A program made the position numbers and the translations under genes. A stretch of DNA of 64,000 nucleotides from Paenibacillus ferrarius (lineage in GTDB: Bacteria; Bacillota; Bacilli; Paenibacillales; NBRC-103111): contig NZ_MBTG01000009.1 of assembly GCF_002027705.1 (NCBI RefSeq), positions 124,001 through 188,000 on the forward strand, given 5' to 3'. The notes below the pieces were generated by a model, which did not search any database, had not been told where the DNA came from, and saw only the letters and a list, made by a program, of their open reading frames with translations. Shown here one piece after another: positions 43,575 to 50,735 of the stretch. Within the stretch, counting starts at the first letter, position 1, and every line of letters begins with the position of its first letter.

Positions 43575-43974
43575 TCAAAAAATAGGAATCCGAAATTTAT
43601 CGCCTTCATCGGAATACAGAAGCGCTTCGGAGCTGAATAAATCAATTTGCAGCGGTGGATTATGAATCGCTCCCAACGTAATTTTGTTATGCTTTAGAGC
43701 GGACAACAAGGATGGGATCAGCTTGAGATCAGTGCCGATCAAATTCACGACAACTGGAACATCATTATAAGAAATATTTGTACGATTCATTTCCGCTACC
43801 ACCTTTGGATTAATATTTTTTATTCGCGTGTGCGAGCGATTGGATCTGAGATCCCGCTGCCGAGCCATGTATGTTAGAGGAAAGCTTCAGCTTCGTGAAT
43901 GTATGTTCAAGCGTCAAATCGGATATCGTTGTTTGTTTATTAATAAGCTTAATGGAATCCAACAACAGTCCCAT
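43575..43974 (-). pseudogene. Unknown 130-residue protein gene interrupted by a frameshift in an A6 run
   Basis: From ATG 43974 (GGAGGTG 7-8 bp upstream) 54 residues are read, MGLLLDSIKLINKQTTISDL through SLAHANKKY, to a TAA in 43810-43812. Removing one A from the six A residues at 43816-43821 joins this to the second frame, giving ANKNINPKVVAEMNRT and onward to the stop at 43575. The second half (VPVVVNLIGTDLKLIPSLL, ITLGAIHNPPLQIDLF) looks like a folded domain but I do not recognise it. It may be a recent pseudogene, a slippage site or a sequence error. It has a strong promoter and an operator of the sulfur cluster. Confidence 0.7.
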
Positions 43975-44003
43975 TGATTACACCTCCGTTTTAACTTTGA
44001 ATA

Positions 44004-44032
44004 AAAAAAGCATGGATTAAGCATCCACGCTT
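44004..44032 (-). terminator. Leader terminator (possible attenuator) before the frameshifted gene
   Basis: On the minus strand AGCGTGGA / TCCATGCT form a stem with loop TGCTTAA, followed by TTTTTTTA. It lies between the promoter (44103-44132) and the ATG at 43974, on the same strand, so most transcripts would end here unless read-through is allowed. A CCGGAAAACCGG hairpin lies just upstream. Confidence 0.7.
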
Positions 44033-44064
44033 CCGGTTTTCCGGTCAGAATTAGATTTCGTTAA

Positions 44065-44132
44065 ATTCCAATATGTTTACTTGGTATTAATAATGTATTT
44101 GAATTGTAGCATTCACGCCCAATATTTGTCAA
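44065..44132 (-). promoter_or_regulatory. Promoter and sulfur-cluster operator motif, copy 3
   Basis: Minus-strand promoter TTGACA (44127-44132), 18-bp spacer, TACAAT (44103-44108), the best match to the vegetative consensus in the window. The operator ATTCCA-N13-GTATTA lies at 44065-44089, overlapping the early transcribed region, as for copy 2. It drives the frameshifted gene and perhaps the HPr-like and LysR genes. Confidence 0.8.
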
Positions 44133-44308
44133 CGCTATCTCCAAGAAAAATTGTACCGCAGTTAAACACTGAGATAGTCCAACCGTTTAAGTTCATGCTT
44201 GCAGCGGAATAAAGCCACTATGGACGGGGGCTGGGGGGGCGGAGCTGGGACTTGCAGAGCAGAGCCTTGCCGAGATGCGGCGTCTGCGATCAGGAGAGAT
44301 TGAGAAAA

Positions 44309-44486
44309 CCTGCAAATGTGCATCTTTTTGTTCCAAAAACGGCTAGTTTTTGTGAATGCCTGCAAAAGTACATCCTTTTGCGCGTTATTTCAGATTTCAG
44401 CGTGGTAAGGCCTGAAATTCCTGCATTTTTGCAGGTTTTCCTCCCTTTCAGCCAATTCACATGAAAAATGCCTGCATTATCGCAGG
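44309..44486. repeat. Four-site intergenic element, subfamily B, copy 2
   Basis: Direct sites CCTGCAAATGTGCATC (44309) and CCTGCAAAAGTACATC (44359) are followed by self-complementary sites CCTGCATTTTTGCAGG (to 44435) and CCTGCATTATCGCAGG (to 44486). Spacing is about 50, 56 and 51 bp, the same as in copy 1 at 8008. The rest of 44133-44560 contains nothing else recognisable. Confidence 0.88.
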
Positions 44487-44560
44487 CTTTACTCATGCTG
44501 AACGTTGAGGCGCCTCGTTCGTTGACGAATTAACGGGGAATCCCCGTCCCCATTAATTTG

Positions 44561-44987
44561 CTATCCTTTCAACGACCCTGCCATTACTCCCGCGACAAAA
44601 TATCGCTGCAGAAACAAGAACATCACAACCATCGGCGCAGCGGTAAGAACAACACCAGTCAACAGCATCGGATCGGTGAGTGACATACTCGCCGCGGAAC
44701 TGCAGCATAGCCAGTGACAGTTTCAGCTTCCATTTGCTATTAATGAGCAGCATCGGAATTAAAAGATCATTCCACACCATCACGAACAAGAATGTGGCGG
44801 TCTCCGCCAAGGATGGTGTGGACAAAGGCAGCGCAATGCGCGAATACACCCTCCATTCGTTAGCCCCATCTATGCTTCCTGCTTCCAAGATTTCTGCGCT
44901 TAACACTTGCATGAAACCCTTCAGCATGAAAACGGACAAAGGCATCAGCATTGCATCGACAGCAATGCAGAAAAGCGAATAAACCAA
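44561..44987 (-). pseudogene. Truncated and frameshifted sugar ABC permease (LplC/AraQ type)
   Basis: The intact part reads PLSVFMLKGFMQVLSAEILEAGSIDGANEWRVYSRIALPL, the docking loop of sugar permeases, then WNDLLIPMLLINSKWKLKLSL. After QFRGEY the frame shifts: the true continuation SLTDPMLLTGVVLTAAPMVV and the end FVAGVMAGSLKG are in another frame and stop at 44561. The first half of the gene (about 130 residues) is missing and no partner permease or binding protein is nearby. A dead fragment of a lost transporter. Confidence 0.88.
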
Positions 44988-45097
44988 ACTAATTTGTCAT
45001 AGTCAAAAATAGACATTTTCTATCATTTTACACCTCTACCAAAATGTTGCGATTGATGATAGTTTAAGAGATACACCAAAGCGAGGGAGAGATCAGA

Positions 45098-45292
45098 ATG
45101 AGAACGATCTACGAGAACTACCGAGGTTTCAAAATTAGCAAACAGGATAGCACATATAACGCCATACAAGCTGACGGCATTGTCTTTAGCCGGTGGCAGC
45201 TGAGCCAGGTCCTGGACACGGTTGACAATTATGTAGAGGTGTCGGAAAACATCCTCAGTGAGGGTGCGGATACCGAGTTTCCCCTGAACTAA
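45098..45292 (+). CDS. Small protein of unknown function (64 residues)
   Basis: Starts MRTIYENYRGFKISKQDSTY with ribosome binding site GGGAGAG 6 bp before ATG 45098. The sequence has mixed alpha/beta character, one Trp (SRWQLSQVLDTVDNY) and an acidic C-terminus. No known family is recognised. It is isolated between a pseudogene and a repeat region, on the opposite strand to its neighbours. The good ribosome binding site argues that it is real. Confidence 0.65.
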   Translation: MRTIYENYRGFKISKQDSTYNAIQADGIVFSRWQLSQVLDTVDNYVEVSENILSEGADTEFPLN

Positions 45293-45351
45293 AGAAATGC
45301 AAGGCACATGGACGGTGAAACAAGGGATTGGCGCTGCGAAAGACTGCGAAA

Positions 45352-45527
45352 AGGAACTCAGGTCCCTTATTTCCTGAAAAACGAGCGATTTCCCGCTCAA
45401 AGGGAACTCAGATCCCTTATTTCATCGTATATGCTTGTTTTAAACGATAATGACATGAAATAAGGTACTGTAGTTCCGTTTCGCAGCAGAATGCCGCAGT
45501 TTTGGAGAAATAGCGGATCGTAGTTCC
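45352..45527. repeat. Four-site palindromic intergenic element, subfamily A, copy 2
   Basis: Direct sites at 45352 (GGAACTCAGGTCCCTTATTT) and 45402, then inverted sites ending at 45477 (AAATAAGGTACTGTAGTTCC) and 45527 (AAATAGCGGATCGTAGTTCC). Spacing is 50, about 55 and 50 bp, total 176 bp. The 7-bp array starts about 40 bp to the right. Confidence 0.9.
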
Positions 45528-45566
45528 GTTTCGAGGCTGGCTGGGTGCTTGGAGGTATGGAATGTT

Positions 45567-46659
45567 GAATGTAGAGTATAGCGTGTGGCTTGTAGCTTGT
45601 AGCGTGTGGCGTGTGGCGTGTGGCGTGTGGAGTATAGCGTGTGGCATGTGGCTTGTAGCTTGTAGCTTGTAGCTTGTGACTTGTAGCGTGTGGCGTGTAG
45701 CGTGTGGCGTGTAGCTTGTGTTGTAGCTTGTGGCGTGTAGCTTGTAGCTTGTAGCTTGTGGCTTGTGGCTTGTGGCTTGTAGCTTGTAGCGTGTAGCTTG
45801 AAGCTTGTGGCTTGTGGCTTGTGGCTTGTGGCTTGTGGCTTGTGGCTTGTGGCGTGTGGCGTGTGGCGTGTAGCTTGTAGCTTGTGGCTTGTGGCGTATA
45901 GCGTGTGGCGTGTGGCGTGTAGCTTGTAGCGTGTAGCTTGTGACGTGTAGCTTGTGGCGTGTGGCGTGTGGCGTGTAGAGTGTGGCTTGTAGCTTGTAGC
46001 TTGTAGCTTGTAGCATGTAGCATGTAGCATGTGGCATGTAGCATGTAGCTTGTGGCTTGTGGCTTGTGGCTTGTGGCTTGTAGCTTGTGGCGTGTAGCTT
46101 GTGGCGTGTGGAGTATAGCTTGTGGCGTATGGTGTGTAGCTTGTGGCGTGTAGCTTGTAGCTTGTGGCGTGTAGCTTGTGGCTTGTGGCTTGTGGCGTGT
46201 AGCTTGTGGCTTGTGGCTTGTGGCTTGTAGCTTGTAGCTTGTAGCTTGTGGCTTGTGGCTTGTGGCTTGTGGCTTGTGACTTGTAGCTTGTAGCTTGTAG
46301 CTTGTGGCGTGTAGCTTGTAGCTTGTGGCGTGTAGCGTGTGACGTGTAGCGTGTAGCGTGTAGCGTGTAGCTTGTGGCATGTAGCATGTGACTTGTGGCG
46401 TGTAGCTTGTGGCTTGTGGCTTGTAGCTTGTGGCGTGTTGCGTGTTGCGTGTGGCTTGTAGCTTGTAGCTTGTAGCGTGTGCCGTGTAGCTTGTGGCTTG
46501 TGGCTTGTGGCTTGTGGCTTGTAGCTTGTAGCTTGTAGCGTGTGCGTTGTAGCTTGTAGCGTGTGGCCGTGTGGCGTGTAGCTTGTGCCGTGTAGCTTGT
46601 GGCGTGTGGAGTATAGCGTGTGGCATGTAGCATGTAGCGTGTGGCTTGTAGCGTGTGAA
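45567..46659. repeat. Tandem array of 7-bp units (TAGCTTG/TGGCTTG/TGGCGTG), about 155 copies
   Basis: A degenerate heptamer with consensus TRGCKTG fills about 1.1 kb. Read on the other strand the unit is CTACAAG or CCACACG, so it shares the CTAC start with the array at 7349 but in inverse orientation. Phase is mostly kept, with few insertions such as GAGTATAGCG. Long frames on the minus strand (repeating QATSYKL-like peptides) are artefacts of the 7-bp period. From 46660 to 46958 there is no clear gene, only a hairpin near 46900 (AGGCAC/GTGCCT). Confidence 0.97.
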
Positions 46660-46958
46660 GGTGCAGAACTGTAAACGTGTGGGCGGCCAACTTAGGTGTA
46701 TCAGAGGTAGCAAGCAGTGCTCGCTACTCAACATGCTGGTTACAGCTGGATGTATAGCTAGTAGGATGAAGCGTCAACAATTCGACTCCGATTACAGCAC
46801 GCAACATCCACCAGCCAAACCAATTAAACATGCCAAAGAGCCTTAATCCCACACAATGTGAGAATAAGGGTTCACTGGCTCCTTTGTATTTGTGCTTTAG
46901 GCACCCCCAGTTGCCGGAGTGCCTACCGGACCAAATGGCAGCGTCCCTCATAGAAGGA

Positions 46959-48731
46959 CTACTTCAATTCATTCTCATCCGTAATCGCCGGAAGCTCGAT
47001 CCAAGCTCGCACCCCTTGGCCTTCGCGATGACTGTAATGCAGGCCATAGCTTTCCCCGAAGTGCAGCTGAATCCGCTTCTGAACATTAATAATGCCGAAG
47101 CCGCGGCTGCTTTCCTTCCCTTTCAGAATCGCATTCAACAAGTCGATATTCGCCTGCCGATATCCATTATCTTCCACGCTAATCATGACTTTATCCTCAA
47201 GCTTGCGTACGGAAATCCACAATTCACCGTCATGACTCATGTTTTTGATGCCATGCAGAATCGCATTTTCAATGACTGGTTGTAATATCACCTTGGGAAT
47301 AAGGAAATGCTTCGCTTCCTCTTCCATATCCCAATGCACTTGAAAGGCATATTCGTAGCGGAACAGCTGCAAGCGAACGTAAGCCTCCGCATGGTTAATC
47401 TCCTCCATCACCGGAATCAACAGCTTGCCTTTGCTAAGCCCGATCCGCATGATGAGGGACAAATCTTTGATCATTTCCGCAGATTCATTAGCGCCTTCCA
47501 TCAAGGTATGCCAATAGACTGACTCCAGCGTGTTATACAGCAGATGGGGATTAATTTGCGTATGCAGGATCGAAAGCTCAATTTCCTTATGCTTCAGCTC
47601 CAGCTCATATTGATCATAGATCGTTTGATTCAAACGATCCGTCATGCGGATGAATTGATTGTTCAGCAGCACGATTTCATTTTTGCTATCCGAGTGAAGT
47701 GAAATGGCAAGCGGTCTGCCAGGGTGATACGAATTCGTGATTCGGGCTAGACGTGAGATCGGTTTAAGAATGGATTGGATAAAATACATACTAGCCAAAA
47801 TCAAAATAAGGAAATAAATAAGCATAATCCAGTCCACTAAGCGCTGCACACTGATATGATCAATAATGATGGACTGCACCGGGACGCGCATGAGCAGCTT
47901 CGTAGTCGTACTTTCACTGGTGTGAAGCACGCACATGTATTCATGACCGTCCTCTTTTAACTTATACACACCTTCGACTTTGCCTGTGGGAACATACACC
48001 TTGGCACCGATTTGAAATTTCTCTGTATTCGTCGCCAAAACCACATTGTCTTGGTTCAGCATCATCACTTCACCGTCCGCATAGCGGTCAAAGGGTGTAA
48101 AATCCATTTGCAGCGGCGTCTCAATGCCGGATACAACCAAATACCCAATCACGGTCTCACCGTTATAGATGCTGTTTAATTGCCGAAGATAGGCGACCGT
48201 TTGCAAATTGTAGGGATTATAACCAAATTTATCAATAACGCTGATGATGCCTTTGCCCTTGGCTTGGCTCACTTCTTTGTACCAAGATAGCGCATTCATA
48301 TCCGTTGAATAGAAGATTCCGTTGTTCAAAAGATCCGAATTCGGCACGAAGGAGTACATCTTATCTTTATCCGAGAAAAATAAGGAATAGCGCACCGCAT
48401 TCGTCGAATAGTTGCTTAAGTATTTATCCAAAGCTTTGAATATTTCAAAACGCTCATACTCCGATGAGGTTGAAATGCTGGCCAGCTGTTGAATTTCCTG
48501 GGAGATCATGATCTTCTCTGTTTTTTCCTCAAAATCGTTCGTTTCCCGGTCCAGCGTCAAGTGACTCCCCTGTACAAGCTGCAGAAGGGCATTGCCTACT
48601 TGCTCTTCCGTAATGGACTCCAATTTCTTAGCGACCAGCAGATCCAAAACCAAAATCGGGATGACGACGAATATGATGAGCAGCACGATCAACTTTTTCA
48701 TCAAATTCATATTGCGCAGCCTTTTTAGCAT
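46959..48731 (-). CDS. Sensor histidine kinase, YesM family
   Basis: About 590 residues from ATG 48731 (GGAAGG 9 bp upstream). N-terminal membrane helix LMKKLIVLLIIFVVIPILVLDLLVA, extracellular sensor (about 35-285), second helix LIYFLILILASMYFI, HAMP, phospho-acceptor His near residue 396 in HTQINPHLLYNTLES, and HATPase motifs LQPVIENAILHGI and ISVEDNG. It works with the AraC-type response regulator at 52272. A terminator separates it from the permease gene, so it is expressed at a lower level or from its own promoter. Confidence 0.92.
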   Translation of the reverse strand: MLKRLRNMNLMKKLIVLLIIFVVIPILVLDLLVAKKLESITEEQVGNALLQLVQGSHLTLDRETNDFEEKTEKIMISQEIQQLASISTSSEYERFEIFKALDKYLSNYSTNAVRYSLFFSDKDKMYSFVPNSDLLNNGIFYSTDMNALSWYKEVSQAKGKGIISVIDKFGYNPYNLQTVAYLRQLNSIYNGETVIGYLVVSGIETPLQMDFTPFDRYADGEVMMLNQDNVVLATNTEKFQIGAKVYVPTGKVEGVYKLKEDGHEYMCVLHTSESTTTKLLMRVPVQSIIIDHISVQRLVDWIMLIYFLILILASMYFIQSILKPISRLARITNSYHPGRPLAISLHSDSKNEIVLLNNQFIRMTDRLNQTIYDQYELELKHKEIELSILHTQINPHLLYNTLESVYWHTLMEGANESAEMIKDLSLIMRIGLSKGKLLIPVMEEINHAEAYVRLQLFRYEYAFQVHWDMEEEAKHFLIPKVILQPVIENAILHGIKNMSHDGELWISVRKLEDKVMISVEDNGYRQANIDLLNAILKGKESSRGFGIINVQKRIQLHFGESYGLHYSHREGQGVRAWIELPAITDENELK

Positions 48732-48835
48732 GTCGGCATTCCTTCCTCTCCTACCCGTCACCTTAGATCAAACTTCATTCATTGCTTTCTCTCTCTATGT
48801 AGCTTCGATGCTGCGGGAACAAACTCCTTTACGCA

Positions 48836-48877
48836 AAAGAAAACGCCGTCAGAATAAACATTCTGAGGGGCGTTCTT
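48836..48877 (-). terminator. Intrinsic terminator between the permease and kinase genes
   Basis: On the minus strand GAACGCC...TCAGAAT pairs with ATTCTGA...GGCGTTTTC and is followed by TTTTGC. Positioned 4 bp after the permease stop. Confidence 0.85.
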
Positions 48878-48881
48878 TTCG

Positions 48882-49763
48882 TTACCCTTTCACTCCGGAA
48901 ACGGATAAACCGCGGATAATAAACTTTTGGAAAATAAGGAAAAAGACAATCGGCGGTGCCATCGCCATCGTCAGAATGGCGAACCTCACACTCCATGGGA
49001 TGACAGAAGTTGAGTAGATCACGTATCGGTAAATACCCGTAGCCAGAGGGTACATTTCCTTCTCTGTCATAACGATGCTGGACCAATAGAATTCGTTCCA
49101 GGTTGTCGAGAAAGTTAGCATTAACAAGGTCCCGATGATCGGCATCGAAAGCGGAACTGCAATGCGGATGAAGGAGCTGAATTCGCTGGCCCCATCAATT
49201 CGTGCGGCTTCCAGAATTTCCTTGTGAATGCCATCGAAGAAGTTTTTCAGCAGCAGCATGAAATAGGCATTGGCCGCAGCCGGCAGCCAGAAAGCCCAAT
49301 ACGTGTTAATCATCCCTAAGCTTTGTAAATTCAGAAAGTTAGGTACGATATACGTCGCTGGCGGAATCAGCAAGGTTGAGAAGAAGAATAGCGTAACCAC
49401 CCGCTTGAAAGGAACTCTTAGATGAGACAGCGCATATGCAGCCAAACCAATCAGCAGCAGCGAGCAAACAACATTTCCGACATAGATGAAAACCGTATTC
49501 TTCAAAAAGGTTAATAGCGGCAGGTCGAACCCGCTCCATGCATCTTTATAGTTTGTCCAAATCCAGTTTTTCGGGAAAAACGTCGGCGGAAAAGCGAAAA
49601 ACTCTTCACGCGTTTTGAGCGATCCAAAAAAGGTGTTGAAAAAAGGATACAACGTCGTAATCGCAATCACGATCATGACCAAAACCATAAGGGTATAGCC
49701 GAATTTCACAGAACCCTTTTTCATGTCATAACCCGAAATAATGCCTCGCTCTGCTGGCTTCAT
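48882..49763 (-). CDS. Carbohydrate ABC transporter permease, MalG/AraQ type
   Basis: A 293-residue permease with six membrane segments, docking loop LEAARIDGASEFSSFIRIAVPL and C-terminal FIIRGLSVSGVKG. Overlaps the upstream permease gene by 4 bp (ATGA) and has GGGGGGAA directly upstream of the start. It forms the channel with the 49760-50671 subunit. No ATPase is encoded, so a shared MsmX-type ATPase is expected. Confidence 0.93.
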   Translation of the reverse strand: MKPAERGIISGYDMKKGSVKFGYTLMVLVMIVIAITTLYPFFNTFFGSLKTREEFFAFPPTFFPKNWIWTNYKDAWSGFDLPLLTFLKNTVFIYVGNVVCSLLLIGLAAYALSHLRVPFKRVVTLFFFSTLLIPPATYIVPNFLNLQSLGMINTYWAFWLPAAANAYFMLLLKNFFDGIHKEILEAARIDGASEFSSFIRIAVPLSMPIIGTLLMLTFSTTWNEFYWSSIVMTEKEMYPLATGIYRYVIYSTSVIPWSVRFAILTMAMAPPIVFFLIFQKFIIRGLSVSGVKG

Positions 49764-50671
49764 GCCTTCCCCCCCCTACGTTGCATCAAGTTGTAAATAA
49801 TGGATAACAGGATCAAGAAGAAGAACATTAAGCTCCCCATTGCGCTCGCCTTGCCGAAATCAAGATCACGGAACGCTGTATGGTTCATCCATAACAGATA
49901 CGTCAGCGTCGCATTGTTAGGCCCGCCGTCGGTCATCGACAGCTGCGCTTGGAAACTTTGTGAGGTTGTGATCACCTGCAGCAGAAGCAAGAGCAGCATC
50001 AGCGTCTTAATACTTGGCAATGTAATGTGACGGATACGCTGCCAGACGCTTGCACCGTCGATTTCGGCAGCTTCATACACGTCTCTTGGAATTCCCACAA
50101 CGGCTGCAATGTAGATGAGTGTTGCCGAACCAAAGTTTTGCCACGTTTCTAACAATACAATGGAAATCATCGCCATCTTCGGGCTGAAGAACTCTACTTT
50201 GGGAATGCCCAAGGTTTGAAACAGACTATTGATCGGACCTACAGCATCAAAGAACCACTGCCACATTCCATAAAGCACAATTGCCGGAACCGCACTAGGC
50301 AAATAACCGATAATACGGGCAGCGCCTTGAAACCATTTTAATTCAGAAATAATAATTGCAATCAGAGGCGGTATCCAGAAACCGAGTACAATACCTAAAC
50401 CCATATAATACAAGGTGTTTTTTATCGAAGTGAATAATAAACTGTCTTTAAAAATACTCAGGTAGTTATTAAGTCCAATAAAATGATTGCCATCCACGAA
50501 ATCAATATTGTAAAAACTGTAGAAGATTCCTTTGAAAATGGGTACCCATAAAAAGATGATAAATAAAATAATTTCCGGCAGGATGAACAATGTTCCCCAC
50601 AAATACCAATTCATTTTCTTTTTGACAGCACGCTCGGCTGTGATTGGCCGTACATTCAGCTCTGTATCCAT
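49760..50671 (-). CDS. Carbohydrate ABC transporter permease, MalF/UgpA type
   Basis: About 303 residues from ATG 50671, which has AAGGAG 8 bp upstream. Early helix LWGTLFILPEIILFIIFLWVPIF, docking loop YEAAEIDGASVWQRIRHITLPS, and MTDGGPNNATLTYLLWMNHTAF near the end are typical of the MalF group. Coupled with the MalG-type gene. It is preceded by a hairpin that may lower its expression relative to the binding protein. Confidence 0.93.
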   Translation of the reverse strand: MDTELNVRPITAERAVKKKMNWYLWGTLFILPEIILFIIFLWVPIFKGIFYSFYNIDFVDGNHFIGLNNYLSIFKDSLLFTSIKNTLYYMGLGIVLGFWIPPLIAIIISELKWFQGAARIIGYLPSAVPAIVLYGMWQWFFDAVGPINSLFQTLGIPKVEFFSPKMAMISIVLLETWQNFGSATLIYIAAVVGIPRDVYEAAEIDGASVWQRIRHITLPSIKTLMLLLLLLQVITTSQSFQAQLSMTDGGPNNATLTYLLWMNHTAFRDLDFGKASAMGSLMFFFLILLSIIYNLMQRRGGKA

Positions 50672-50687
50672 CCTGAACACTCCTTAT

Positions 50688-50725
50688 AAAATCGGACCTA
50701 AACCGTGAAACGGCTTAGATCCGAT
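50688..50725 (-). terminator. Intercistronic hairpin between binding protein and permease genes
   Basis: On the minus strand ATCGGATCTAAGCCG pairs with CGGTTTAGGTCCGAT (two G-T pairs) and is followed by TTTATAAGG. A partial terminator or RNA-stabilising stem that lets the binding protein be made in excess over the permeases, as in many sugar ABC operons. Confidence 0.75.
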
Positions 50726-50735
50726 GTTCCCGTCC

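Noticed and set aside
45397..46734. Minus-strand open frames of 206-445 residues with repeating QATSYKL-like peptides
   Set aside because: Artefacts of the TRGCKTG heptamer array. Every frame is open because the unit contains no stop in any phase.
46890..46935. Possible tRNA or small RNA around the AGGCAC/GTGCCT hairpin
   Set aside because: Only one stem can be drawn, with no cloverleaf, no T-loop motif and no T-run; not enough for an RNA gene.
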